From assembly GCA_963844625.1 (NCBI GenBank), contig CAWJPF010000026.1:124001-188000 (forward strand): a stretch of DNA of 64,000 nt. Reading direction: 5' to 3'. The DNA comes from Palsa-504 sp963844625. Its GTDB lineage: Bacteria; Actinomycetota; Actinomycetes; Streptosporangiales; Streptosporangiaceae. The position numbers and the translations under genes are program-made. The notes below the pieces were generated by a model. The model worked only from the letters and a program-made list of their open reading frames with translations, searched no databases and was not told where the DNA came from. Shown here one piece after another: positions 32,764-41,114 of this stretch. Numbering within the stretch: position 1 is the first letter of the stretch; each line of letters starts with the position of its first letter.

Positions 32764-33647
32764 TGCTGGATCCGTCGGTGCTGCGGGCGCCGCTTCTTGA
32801 TCACCGCGGGCTTGACCTGTCCGCCGTCCGGCGCGTCAACTACGTCCTGCAGCAGAGCTTCCGGTACGAATACGACGCGCCGGTGGAGTCGCTGCGCCAG
32901 CGGCTGGTCATCGTGCCGCCCGACCGTCACGGCAACCAGTACCGGCGCGCGCACCTGCTCGAGGTGAACGGTGCCTCGGTCCGGCGCCGCCTGCGCCGGG
33001 ACGCGTACGGCAATGTCGTCGCCTGGCTGCGGGCCGAGCGCGTCACGGACGCGATCGAGTTCCGGCTGGCCGCCGTGATCGAGCGGGTACGCGACGACGG
33101 GCCTACCGCCTTGCCGGCCGAGGCGCTGCGCAGCCCGCACCTGCTGCGGCCCACCCCGCTCACCGCGGCCGACGAGCGGCTGCGCGCCATCGCCGCGGAC
33201 ATCGCCGCCGAAACCGCCGACCCGGAGGAACGCGGCGAGCGCATCTGCAACGCGGTCTCGGCCGCGATCACCTACTCCTGCGGTGTTACCTCGGTCAAGA
33301 CCACGGCCGCCGAGGCCCTGGACGGCGGGCGTGGCGTCTGCCAGGACTTCGCCCACGTCATGCTGGCGCTGTGCCACCTGGTCGAGTTGCCGGCTCGGTA
33401 CGTATCGGGGCACCTGCTCGGCCAGGGCGGCACCCACGCCTGGGTCGAGGTGATCGTGCCGCGGGCCGGCCGGGCGGAGGCCGTCGCGTTCGACCCGTGC
33501 AACGGCCGCCGGACGGACTGCGGCTACGTCACCGTCGCGACCGGCCGGGACTATTCTGACGTCGCGCCGACCTCCGGCTCCTATGTCGGCACGTCATCCG
33601 GCCGCCTGACCGCCGACCGCCGCGTCGGCGTCCTCGCGGCCGCGTGA
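32760..33647 (+). CDS. Transglutaminase-like protein (2)
   Basis: 295 residues. Full catalytic triad: Cys in GRGVCQDFAHVMLALCHL, His in GGTHAWVEVIVP and Asp in VAFDPCNGR. The N-terminal domain (YVLQQSFRYEYDAPVESLRQRLVIVPP) is the typical transglutaminase N-terminal beta region. Such pairs are widespread in actinobacteria and may cleave or cross-link peptides; substrates are unknown. No signal peptide. Partner of the gene immediately upstream, which lacks an obvious His, so the pair may be an active enzyme plus a degenerate partner. Confidence 0.85.
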   Translation: MMLDPSVLRAPLLDHRGLDLSAVRRVNYVLQQSFRYEYDAPVESLRQRLVIVPPDRHGNQYRRAHLLEVNGASVRRRLRRDAYGNVVAWLRAERVTDAIEFRLAAVIERVRDDGPTALPAEALRSPHLLRPTPLTAADERLRAIAADIAAETADPEERGERICNAVSAAITYSCGVTSVKTTAAEALDGGRGVCQDFAHVMLALCHLVELPARYVSGHLLGQGGTHAWVEVIVPRAGRAEAVAFDPCNGRRTDCGYVTVATGRDYSDVAPTSGSYVGTSSGRLTADRRVGVLAAA

Positions 33648-33675
33648 CCAGGGGCGCCACGCACGGGAGGTCGTA

Positions 33676-34386
33676 TCAGTGCCGCCCGCCAGGCTGGTCA
33701 GGCGGGGCCATCCCCGGGGTTATCAGCCGGGATTCGTAGGCGAGGACGACGGCCTGGACGCGGTCGCGCAGGCCGAGCTTGGCCAGGATCCGGCCGACGT
33801 GGATCTTCACGGTGCCCTCGGACAGGAACAAGCTGGCCGCGATCTCGCTGTTGGACAGGCCGGCGGCGATGTGGCCGAAGACGTCTTGCTCGCGGTCCGT
33901 GAGGACTTGCTTTATCTGGGCGCCGCCGTCCGCGGGCTTGGCGTCGGGGTGGCCGCTGGGCGGCGGGTTAGCGGCAAACTGGCGGACGAGGCGGCTGGTG
34001 GCGGCCGGAGCCAGGACGGCGTCGCCGGCCGCGATGGTGTGGATGGCGGCGACCAGGTTAGCGGGCTGGGTGTCTTTGAGCAGGAAGCCGCTGGCGCCGG
34101 CGCGCAGGCCGTCATAGATGTAATCGTCGAGGTCGAAGGTGGTCAGGATCAGCACCTTGCACGGCAGCCCGGCGGCCACGATGTCGCGGGTCGCCTCGAT
34201 GCCGTCATGGCCGGGCATCCGGACGTCCATGAGCACCACGTCAGGGCGCAGCGCGGAGCACATGGCGACGGCGGCGGCTCCGTCGGCGGCCTCGCCGACT
34301 ACCTCGATGTCGGGCTCGGCGTCGAGCACCAGGCGGAAGCCCATCCGGATGAGGGAGTGGTCGTCGACCAGGAGCACGCTGATCAT
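33676..34386 (-). CDS. NarL/LuxR-type response regulator of the ABC-exporter operon
   Basis: 236 residues. Receiver domain with D8/D9 acidic pair (VLLVDDHS), phospho-acceptor D54 (VVLMDVRMPG), Thr in LILTTFD and Lys in FLLKDTQ; LuxR helix-turn-helix at 165-225 (LTDREQDVFGHIAAGLSNSE, SEGTVKIHVGRILAKLG). Its start overlaps the kinase stop by 4 bases. Last gene of a four-gene minus-strand operon; likely regulates that operon's promoter near 37350. Confidence 0.93.
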   Translation of the reverse strand: MISVLLVDDHSLIRMGFRLVLDAEPDIEVVGEAADGAAAVAMCSALRPDVVLMDVRMPGHDGIEATRDIVAAGLPCKVLILTTFDLDDYIYDGLRAGASGFLLKDTQPANLVAAIHTIAAGDAVLAPAATSRLVRQFAANPPPSGHPDAKPADGGAQIKQVLTDREQDVFGHIAAGLSNSEIAASLFLSEGTVKIHVGRILAKLGLRDRVQAVVLAYESRLITPGMAPPDQPGGRH

Positions 34387-35570
34387 GGTGCCACCGCGTG
34401 GCCAGGATCGAGGCGGGCCGTGACCCGCCAGCCGCGCGGCTGACGCGGGCCGCAGGTCAGTTCGCCGCCGAACGCGCCGACGCGTTCCCGCATTCCGGTC
34501 AGGCCGCCGCCGGGCGCACAGGTTACTCCGCCGCTGCCGACGCCGTCGTCCTCGACTTCGACGCGCACTTCGCTGGGGGTGAGCTGTAGCCGGACGGCCG
34601 CGCTCGTGCCTGGGCCTGCGTGCTTCATCGTGTTGGTCAGGGCTTCCTGGACGAGCCGGAAGACGACCAGCTGGACGCCGGGGGGCGTGTCCCCGGGCGG
34701 ACCACTGCGTTCGTATCTGACCGGCAGGCCGGCCGCCCGGACCCGGGCGAGCAGGCCGTCAAGGTCGGACAGGCCCGGGAGCGGCTGCCGTAGTTCCGCC
34801 CCGCCCTCGGTCCGCAGGATGCCGAGCAGGCGGCGGGTCTCGGCAAGCGCCTCCCGGGCGGTGCTCGACACCGCCCGGATCGCCTCGCTGGCCTGAGCCG
34901 GCGAGCGGGTAACCGCGGCCAGGGCACCATCGGACAGCGCCACGATGACGGTGAGGTGGTGCGCCACGCTGTCGTGCATCTCACGGGCGATGCGGGCCCG
35001 CTCCACCGCCGCGGCCAGGGCACTGGTCTGGTCGTGTTCGCGTTCGAGCCGCTCGGTCCGGTCGCGCAGCTCGGCCAGGTAGGCCCGGCGAGTGTTGGTG
35101 TACAGGCCCGCGACCACGACCGCGGCGATGGCGACGACCTCATAGATCATGGCCAGCCAGCTGTCATGCCAGCCGCCCTGGCCGGTCGCGGGGACCTCGG
35201 CCGCCACCACGAGCGCGGCGGCGACGAGCGCCGTGTTCCGGCTCAGCGTGGCCGCGACCGTGTAGAGGGCGATAGCCAGCGCGACCGGGACCAGCTCGCC
35301 GCGGACCGGCCACTGGGCCACTATCGCGGCCATGAGGACCACGACGCCGAACACCGGGCCGGGCCAGACCCGGCGCAGTGACAGCACCAGGACCGTCAGG
35401 ACCGCCACGACCAGGCCGGCCACCAGCGTGGGAGGTGGGGGGCGCGCCGCCTGGCCGAAGGAATAACTCCCGAAGGAGCCCAAGGCGGCGAGCAGGGCGC
35501 ACCCGACGTCGAAGACCCAGGAACGCAGCGGGCGCGTTCCCGGGTTCTCGACCGGTGTCCAGAAGGACAT
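34383..35570 (-). CDS. NarL-type sensor histidine kinase
   Basis: 395 residues from ATG 35570; the longer open frame upstream is antisense to the ABC permease. Five hydrophobic segments in residues 15-155 (CALLAALGSFGSYSFG through VVAIAAVVVAGLY) with no external domain, so it probably senses within the membrane. HisKA_3 motif RARIAREMHDSVAHHL holds H199; ATPase motifs EALTNTMKHAGPGT and DDGVGSGG. Organisation with an ABC-2 exporter fits intramembrane-sensing kinases that detect membrane-active compounds. Confidence 0.9.
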   Translation of the reverse strand: MSFWTPVENPGTRPLRSWVFDVGCALLAALGSFGSYSFGQAARPPPPTLVAGLVVAVLTVLVLSLRRVWPGPVFGVVVLMAAIVAQWPVRGELVPVALAIALYTVAATLSRNTALVAAALVVAAEVPATGQGGWHDSWLAMIYEVVAIAAVVVAGLYTNTRRAYLAELRDRTERLEREHDQTSALAAAVERARIAREMHDSVAHHLTVIVALSDGALAAVTRSPAQASEAIRAVSSTAREALAETRRLLGILRTEGGAELRQPLPGLSDLDGLLARVRAAGLPVRYERSGPPGDTPPGVQLVVFRLVQEALTNTMKHAGPGTSAAVRLQLTPSEVRVEVEDDGVGSGGVTCAPGGGLTGMRERVGAFGGELTCGPRQPRGWRVTARLDPGHAVAP

Positions 35571-35599
35571 ATTTGTATCCTCGCAGCATTTCCTGGCGG

Positions 35600-36439
35600 T
35601 CAGGCGTCGCGGCGGCGCAGCCGCCAGGCGGCTGCGGCGGTCAGCACGACCGCGTAGCCGCACAGGCACGCGAATCCGGCCCACGGGCTCAGCGCATTCG
35701 AGGTGCTCAGCGGGTCGCCCCATAGGGCCCCGCCGGCGTTGGACGGCAGGTAGGGCGCGAACCCCGTGAGCGTGTGCGGGAGGGCATTCACGACGACCGG
35801 GATGACGAAGAACACCGCGGCGAACACCGACAGGCCCGCGGCAGTCTTCCGGAGCAGGGCCCCCAGGGCCAGGGCGATGACGACGACGACGGTCAGGTAC
35901 AGCGACGAGCCGGCCACCTCTCGCAGCACGCCCGGGTCGGTCAGCGAGATCGCCGACCCGCCGCGAGCGGAGTTCAGAGCCGTCGCCGTGAAGAAATCGA
36001 CGACCGCGCACAGCAGGGTCACCGGCAGCACCAGCCCGGCCAGCACGATCAGCTTCGCCCACAGCACCGGCAGCCGCGCTGGCACGACCGCCAGCGTAGC
36101 GCGGATCATCCCGGTGCCGTACTCGCCGCTGAACGCCAGCACGCCGACCACGCCCACCACCAGCTGGGCGAACAGCAGGCCCAGCAGGACAGACGACACC
36201 GCCGTCGTGGCGGGACTGCCCGCCGAGACGTGGTAAGCCGTGCCGGATCCTGCGATCGCGGCACCCAGGCCGACGATCAGCACGACCGCGCTCAGGCCAC
36301 ACCACCGGGTGGAGCGCAGCGCCCGCAGCTTGGTCCACTCCGCACGGACGACGCCGATCTGGGTAACCGGTCCCGCTACGGTGGCCGGGGCCAGCGCTCC
36401 CCGGGCCGGGACGGGCCTGATCCCCATGACGGCGCTCAT
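35600..36439 (-). CDS. ABC-2-type exporter permease
   Basis: 279 residues, six hydrophobic segments: GLSAVVLIVGLGAAI, VSSVLLGLLFAQLVVGVVGVLAF, LIVLAGLVLPVTLLCAVV, SLYLTVVVVIALALGAL, SVFAAVFFVIPVVVNAL and GYAVVLTAAAAWRL. EWTKLRALRSTRW just before the first segment is typical of the ABC-2 permeases that pair with a single ATPase. Overlaps the ATPase gene by 4 bases. Function: probably export of a drug, lantibiotic or lipid. Confidence 0.9.
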   Translation of the reverse strand: MSAVMGIRPVPARGALAPATVAGPVTQIGVVRAEWTKLRALRSTRWCGLSAVVLIVGLGAAIAGSGTAYHVSAGSPATTAVSSVLLGLLFAQLVVGVVGVLAFSGEYGTGMIRATLAVVPARLPVLWAKLIVLAGLVLPVTLLCAVVDFFTATALNSARGGSAISLTDPGVLREVAGSSLYLTVVVVIALALGALLRKTAAGLSVFAAVFFVIPVVVNALPHTLTGFAPYLPSNAGGALWGDPLSTSNALSPWAGFACLCGYAVVLTAAAAWRLRRRDA

Positions 36440-37347
36440 CGCGTCGCTCCGGCGTGGTACTCAACGCTGTCCTTGGTCACTTGCATAAAGGCCTCTTCCA
36501 GCGATGCGTGGGTGGGGGTGAGCTCGTACACGGGCAGGTGAGCCCGCCAGGCCGCCGCCCCGATCTGCTCGGCGGTGGTGCCGGAGACACGCAGCAGGTC
36601 CGTTCCGTCATTAATCACGGTGATACCGGGAGCGGCAAGCAGCTGGCCGAGCCGCACCGTTTCCGGGGTGCGCACCAGCACGCCGGCTGTGGTGGCGTGG
36701 TCGACGAAGTCCTCGACGCTGCCCTGGCTGATGAGCTTGCCGCGGCCGAGCACGACCAGCCGGGTCGCGGTCTGCGCCATCTCGCTCATCAGGTGCGAGG
36801 ACACCAGAACCGTCCGCCCTTCGGCGGCGAGCGACTTGAGCAGCAGCCGGATCCAGCGCACGCCGTCCGGGTCCAGGCCGTTGACCGGCTCGTCCAGCAC
36901 CACCGTCTGCGGCTGGCCCAGCAGCGCCGCGGCCACGCCGAGGCGCTGGCCCATGCCTAGGGAGAAACCGCCGGCCCGGGTGCCCGCGACCTCGGCAAGA
37001 CCGGCCAGCTCGATCACCTCATCCACCCGGCGGCGCCCGATCCCGGCCGTCCGGGCCAGCGCCAGCAGGTTGCTGCGGGCCGACAGGCCCGGATGCACGG
37101 AGCTGGCGTCCAGCAGGATGCCGAGCTCGGCCATCGGCGCGACCACCCCTGGGTAGTGCTTGCCGTTGACGCGTACCGTCCCGCTGGTCGGCCGGTCCAG
37201 CCCGGCGATCACCCGCATCGTGGTGGACTTCCCGGCTCCGTTCGGGCCGAGGAACCCGGTCACTACGCCCGGCTCCACCACGAAGCTCAGTCCGTCGACG
37301 GCGGTCTTGTCGCCGTACCGTTTGGTCAGGCCATCAATTTCAATCAT
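36436..37347 (-). CDS. ABC exporter ATP-binding protein
   Basis: 303 residues. Walker A GFLGPNGAGKSTTM (about 32-45), signature SLGMGQRLGVAAAL, Walker B TVVLDEPVNGLDPDGVRW and H-loop VSSHLMSEM. The C-terminal 80 residues are the usual extension of DrrA/BcrA-type ATPases. First gene of the operon ATPase-permease-kinase-regulator. The ribosome site and leader overlap the hairpin at 37352. Confidence 0.93.
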   Translation of the reverse strand: MIEIDGLTKRYGDKTAVDGLSFVVEPGVVTGFLGPNGAGKSTTMRVIAGLDRPTSGTVRVNGKHYPGVVAPMAELGILLDASSVHPGLSARSNLLALARTAGIGRRRVDEVIELAGLAEVAGTRAGGFSLGMGQRLGVAAALLGQPQTVVLDEPVNGLDPDGVRWIRLLLKSLAAEGRTVLVSSHLMSEMAQTATRLVVLGRGKLISQGSVEDFVDHATTAGVLVRTPETVRLGQLLAAPGITVINDGTDLLRVSGTTAEQIGAAAWRAHLPVYELTPTHASLEEAFMQVTKDSVEYHAGATR

Positions 37348-37351
37348 GTTG

Positions 37352-37387
37352 CGTCTCTTTCATCAGGGGTTGCTGATGAAAGAGACG
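37352..37387 (-). promoter_or_regulatory. 15-bp perfect inverted repeat in the leader of the ABC operon
   Basis: CGTCTCTTTCATCAG and its complement flank a 6-base loop and end 4 bases before the ATG of the ATPase gene. On the transcript the downstream arm contains AAAGAGA, the likely ribosome site, so folding would hide it. It may equally be the DNA site of the response regulator. Confidence 0.6.
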
Positions 37388-37505
37388 GTACGGACCGCGC
37401 GGCCGGCGGCCATCTACCGCCGGGCTGCACTTTCCCGCCGGCCTAGGCCAGCAGGCATAGGCACATGAGCCGAGGCGGCTCCGCCCAAGGGCCTGTACCT
37501 CGTAG

Positions 37506-38309
37506 TTAAGCTGCCGCCCTGCGCACCTCTACCGACCAGCGCCCGGCGCCGAACGCAGCCCCGATCCGCTGCCCGGCCGCCAGCGGATGCGCGCTGGTCA
37601 GACCGCCGGTGATGACCAGATCACCAGCCTCGAGCACGCGCCCCCGCGCAGCCAGCTCCCCGGCCAGCCATACCATCCCGGCCGCCGGGTGACCGCTCGC
37701 CGCGGCCCCCACCCCGCGCTCCACGACCTCGCCATCGACCGACAGCGCGACCGGCAGCGAGGCCAGGTCGTCGAGAGGCAGTTCCGGTCCCGCCACCACC
37801 CACGCGGCGGACGACCCATCCGCGGTGTTGTCTTCCAGGGTGAACCGGTAACCCGACCAGACCGAATCCACGATCTCCAGGCACGCCAGCGCCGCGTCGC
37901 ACGCGTCCAGGGCGCTCTCCACCGTGCACGGCACCTCTAGCCGGCGCCGCAGCCGCAGCCCGATTTCCGGTTCGACGCGCGGCTGCAGCGAGCCGCCCGG
38001 CAGCCGGGCGGGCGATGCCAGCAGCATGACGTCCGTCAACGGCCCGAAGTTCGGCGCCTCGACGCCCATCTGGGCCCGCATGGCCGCCGAGGTGTAGCCG
38101 AGCTTCCACCCGGCCAGCCGCTCACCGCCCGCGAGCCGCGCCGCGGTCATCTGGTCCTGGATACGGTAGGCGTCCGCCAGGGTCAGCGAGATCTCATCGG
38201 AGAGCAGCACGTCGAAGGTCCGCCCCGCCTGCCTGGCCCGCCGAAGCGCGCCCGCCGCCCCGTCGGCGTCCAGCGAGCCGTCCGCGTGGACGTAATCCCG
38301 CCAGGTCAC
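37506..38309 (-). CDS. 2-keto-4-pentenoate hydratase-family protein (paralogue 1)
   Basis: 267 residues of the MhpD/DmpE-DmpH family. Family marks: AYRIQDQMTAARLAGGERLAGWKLGYTS, QPRVEPEIGLRLRR (metal-binding Glu pair), LACLEIVDSVWSGYRF and GDLVITGGLTSAHPL. This family includes 2-oxopent-4-enoate hydratase and 4-oxalocrotonate decarboxylase; sequence alone does not separate them reliably. Last gene of a six-gene minus-strand operon and 4 bases into the Rieske gene. With two more paralogues upstream it is either redundant or serves a substituted substrate. Confidence 0.82.
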   Translation of the reverse strand: MTWRDYVHADGSLDADGAAGALRRARQAGRTFDVLLSDEISLTLADAYRIQDQMTAARLAGGERLAGWKLGYTSAAMRAQMGVEAPNFGPLTDVMLLASPARLPGGSLQPRVEPEIGLRLRRRLEVPCTVESALDACDAALACLEIVDSVWSGYRFTLEDNTADGSSAAWVVAGPELPLDDLASLPVALSVDGEVVERGVGAAASGHPAAGMVWLAGELAARGRVLEAGDLVITGGLTSAHPLAAGQRIGAAFGAGRWSVEVRRAAA

Positions 38310-38737
38310 GCGCCCTCAGCCACAGTCCGGCCGCTCTCAGCAGAAGTCCGGCCGCCCTCAGCCGCGTGCGCGCGCAGGATCTGCGACCAGCTCCGCCGCG
38401 GTACGGCCGCCGGAAGCACCGCATGCGGCCGGCCGCCGACGACCACGACCGGGTACCGCTTCAGCTCGTACCCCGCCGCGGTGCGGCACCGGCCGGTGGC
38501 CAGCTCGTAGGCGTACCAGTGCCAGGGGCAGGTGACCACGCCGTCGCGGACCAGTCCCTCGGCCAGCGGCCCGCCGTTGTGCGGGCAGGCGCCGTCCGTG
38601 ACGTGGAGCTCCCCCTCAACGAAAAACACCGCATACGAGGCACCCGCATGCTCGAACGTCCACTGCGTAAGCCCCTCCGGCCGGTCCAGCAGCACCAGCG
38701 ACTCAGCCGGCCCGGACAAACCACCTGAGGAACTCAC
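38306..38737 (-). CDS. Rieske [2Fe-2S] ferredoxin
   Basis: 143 residues from GTG 38737, which overlaps the upstream stop (GTGA); GTG 38743 would add two residues. The cluster-binding motifs are CPHNGGPLAEG and CPWHWYAYEL. A 110-residue Rieske fold is followed by a repetitive tail (AAEGGRTSAESGRTVAEG) encoded by near-identical 21-base units. Rieske ferredoxins carry electrons to ring-hydroxylating oxygenases; the only such oxygenase in the window is at 55722. No ferredoxin reductase is seen. XylT-type ferredoxins, which reactivate catechol 2,3-dioxygenase, are plant-type, so that role is less likely. Confidence 0.88.
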   Translation of the reverse strand: MSSSGGLSGPAESLVLLDRPEGLTQWTFEHAGASYAVFFVEGELHVTDGACPHNGGPLAEGLVRDGVVTCPWHWYAYELATGRCRTAAGYELKRYPVVVVGGRPHAVLPAAVPRRSWSQILRAHAAEGGRTSAESGRTVAEGA

Positions 38738-39507
38738 ACACACCCGAGCTCGATGCTGCCGAGCCGGTCCGCGGTCGCGGTCACCACATCGCCCGCCCGC
38801 ACCGGAACCGCCGCGGTCAGCCCGCCCGACAGCACGATGTCCCCGGCCCGCAGCCCTTCGTTCTCGGCCGCGAGCGACCGGACCAGCCAGGCGACCGCCG
38901 CCGCCGGATGGCCGAGCGCGGCCGCGCCCGCCGCGGTCGCCACCACTTCACCGTTGTGCTCGAGCACCACCCCGAGCAGCCGCAGGTCCAGCCCGGCCGC
39001 CGGGACGGCCGACCCGACCAGGTAACGGCTGGCCGAGGTGTTGTCCGCGACCACGTCCGGCATGGTGAACTTGTAGTCGGTGTACCGGGAGTCGAGGATC
39101 TCGAGGCCGACCGCGACCGAAGCGGTGGCGGCCAGCACCGCCGACGAGGTCACCGAAGGCCCGGCCAGGTCCGCGCCCATGATGAACACGATCTCCGGCT
39201 CGGCCCGCGGCTGGATGTGCCGCGCCACGACGAGCGGCTCGCCGAGATCCAGCGCGTCCTCGGCGGCCAGGTAGCCGCGGACCGGCTCGTGCACGCCGAC
39301 CTGGGCCTGCTTCGCACGGGAGGTCACGCCGAGCTTCCAGCCCGCCAGCGGCCCGGCCTCGCGCCGCAGCAGCCGCTGCACCTCGTAGGCCGAGCCGAGA
39401 TCAAAGTCGGGAAGCTCCGCGGACATCGATCCGATCGGCGTCCGATCGGTCCGGGCCTTGGCCAGCCGGCCCGCGATCTCGGCAGCGTCAACACTCATGT
39501 CAGCCAT
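38734..39507 (-). CDS. 2-keto-4-pentenoate hydratase-family protein (paralogue 2)
   Basis: 257 residues from ATG 39507 (an ATG three codons later is possible). Same family marks: AYEVQRLLRREAGPLAGWKLGVTSRAKQ, QPRAEPEIVFIMG, VGLEILDSRYTDYKF and GDIVLSGGLTAAVPV. Probably 2-oxopent-4-enoate hydratase, giving 4-hydroxy-2-oxovalerate for the aldolase at 47864; assignment versus paralogue 3 is tentative. Two bases after the upstream gene. Confidence 0.82.
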   Translation of the reverse strand: MADMSVDAAEIAGRLAKARTDRTPIGSMSAELPDFDLGSAYEVQRLLRREAGPLAGWKLGVTSRAKQAQVGVHEPVRGYLAAEDALDLGEPLVVARHIQPRAEPEIVFIMGADLAGPSVTSSAVLAATASVAVGLEILDSRYTDYKFTMPDVVADNTSASRYLVGSAVPAAGLDLRLLGVVLEHNGEVVATAAGAAALGHPAAAVAWLVRSLAAENEGLRAGDIVLSGGLTAAVPVRAGDVVTATADRLGSIELGCV

Positions 39508-39509
39508 CC

Positions 39510-40295
39510 TCACTCGCCCACGCGTACGGTAACCGGCCCCAGGCGGTCGAAATCGGCGCGGAACACGTCCCCGGCCCGCATCGGCACGGCGGCGTGCAGC
39601 GCGCCGGTCATGACCAGGTGCCCGGCTTCGAGCTTGGCCCCCATCTCGCCCAGGGTGTTCGCGAGCCAGGCCACGACCTTCACCGGGTCGCCGAGCGCGG
39701 CCGCGCCCGCGCCCGTGTCGACCAGCTCGCCCTGCCGGGTCAGCACCATGCCGATCAGCCGCGGATCGAGACCCGCTAGCGGGACGACCCGGCTCGAGAT
39801 GGCCACCGCGCCGTTGGAGGCCAGGTCGGCGACGGTGTCCGCCAGCTTGATCCGCCAGTCGGCGAACCGGGAGTCGACGATCTCCACCGCGGCGGTCAGG
39901 CCGGCGATCGCGCGCTGGGCGTCCAGCACGCTCACCCCGGGCCCGGCCAGCGACGACCCGAGCACGAACGCGATCTCGGCCTCCAGCTTCGGCTGGATGA
40001 AAGCCGATACGGGCACCGAGTCGCCGTCGGCGTAGACGGTCGAGGCCAGCACCGGCCCGTAGTCCGGCTGGTCGACCCCGATCATTTTCTGCATGGGCTT
40101 GGACGTGAGCCCGACCTTGTAGCCGACGATCCGGTCGCCGTCGGCGAGCAGCATGCTGGTGAGCTGCTGCTGCACCGCGTAGCCGTCGGCCATGCCGAGG
40201 TCCGGATCGGCGTCGGTGAACGGCTCGATCGGCTGCCGGGTGCGGCGCGCTTCGTAGAGCGCCCTGGCCTTCCCGGCGACATCGGTGAGCGGCAT
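39510..40295 (-). CDS. 2-keto-4-pentenoate hydratase-family protein (paralogue 3), probable 4-oxalocrotonate decarboxylase
   Basis: 261 residues. AYAVQQQLTSMLLADGDRIVGYKVGLTSKPMQKMIGV, QPKLEAEIAFVLG, AAVEIVDSRFADWRIK and GHLVMTGALHAAVPM. The KPMQKMIGVDQPDYG stretch and TGAL in place of TGGL resemble 4-oxalocrotonate decarboxylases (DmpH/XylI), which act with the hydratase in a complex. It follows the IclR gene by 6 bases. The decarboxylase is required by the dehydrogenase branch of meta-cleavage seen here. Confidence 0.8.
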   Translation of the reverse strand: MPLTDVAGKARALYEARRTRQPIEPFTDADPDLGMADGYAVQQQLTSMLLADGDRIVGYKVGLTSKPMQKMIGVDQPDYGPVLASTVYADGDSVPVSAFIQPKLEAEIAFVLGSSLAGPGVSVLDAQRAIAGLTAAVEIVDSRFADWRIKLADTVADLASNGAVAISSRVVPLAGLDPRLIGMVLTRQGELVDTGAGAAALGDPVKVVAWLANTLGEMGAKLEAGHLVMTGALHAAVPMRAGDVFRADFDRLGPVTVRVGE

Positions 40296-40301
40296 TGAAG
40301 C

Positions 40302-41114
40302 TCAGCCTTCCTTCCGTTGCTGCGAGGGCACAGACATTTCGGGCGACCAGCCCAGCCGGCGTGACGCCGCCTCGGCCGCCTCGATAATCACAGGCGCCAG
40401 CCTGCGCAGCGCCATCACGCTGCACCTGGCCAACGGTACGCCGATGCTGATCGCGGCGACCACGTCGCCGGTGACGTCGCGGACCGGCGCCGCGATGGAC
40501 GCGATGCCGATCTCGCGCTCGTTGACGGCCTCGGCCCAGCCGCGGCGGCGAACCCGGGCCAGCTCGGCCGCCAGCTGCTCGCGGTCGGTGATCGTGTGCG
40601 GCGTCAGCGCGGTCAGCGGGGCCGCCCGCAGCACCGCGTGCCGCCTGGCCTCCGGCAGGTAGGCGAGCAGTACCTTGCCCGAGCTGGTGCAGTGCACCGG
40701 CACCCGCCGTCCGGTCTCGGTGAACAGCCGCAGCGAGTGGGCGCTCTCCAGCCGGTCCACGTATACGACCTCGTGCCCGTCTAGCACGCCGACCTGGGAT
40801 GACTCCCCGGTCTGGGCGCGCAGCTCGCTGAGCACCTGACCGACCGCCGCGTGCAGGTCCATGTGCACCCGGACCGCCTGGCCGAGCTCGAACATCACGA
40901 TGCCCAGCCGGTAACCGCCGGTCCGCGGGTTCTGCTCGATCAGCCCCTCGGCGACCAGCGTGGTCAGCATCCGGTGCACGGTGCTCTTGCCCAGGCCCAG
41001 CCGCCGGGCCAGCTCGGAAACCCCGAGATCGGCCTCCCGGGACCGGAACACCTTCAGCAGCCGCGCCGCGTTCCGCACCGTCGACAGGCCCCCCGCCGAA
41101 GCACCTTCGGTCAC
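40302..41114 (-). CDS. IclR-family regulator of the meta-cleavage genes
   Basis: 270 residues. N-terminal winged helix: TVRNAARLLKVFRSREADLGVSELARRLGLGKSTVHRMLTTL; effector domain with LSELRAQTGESSQVGVLDGHEVVYVDRLES, LPVHCTSSGKVLLAYLP (variant here is VPVHCTSSGKVLL) and SIAAPVRDVTGDVVAAISIGVP. Members bind aromatic or dicarboxylic effectors. It shares an operon with hydratase paralogues, overlaps the upstream gene by 4 bases, and is a natural ligand for the palindrome at 41923. Confidence 0.92.
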   Translation of the reverse strand: MTEGASAGGLSTVRNAARLLKVFRSREADLGVSELARRLGLGKSTVHRMLTTLVAEGLIEQNPRTGGYRLGIVMFELGQAVRVHMDLHAAVGQVLSELRAQTGESSQVGVLDGHEVVYVDRLESAHSLRLFTETGRRVPVHCTSSGKVLLAYLPEARRHAVLRAAPLTALTPHTITDREQLAAELARVRRRGWAEAVNEREIGIASIAAPVRDVTGDVVAAISIGVPLARCSVMALRRLAPVIIEAAEAASRRLGWSPEMSVPSQQRKEG

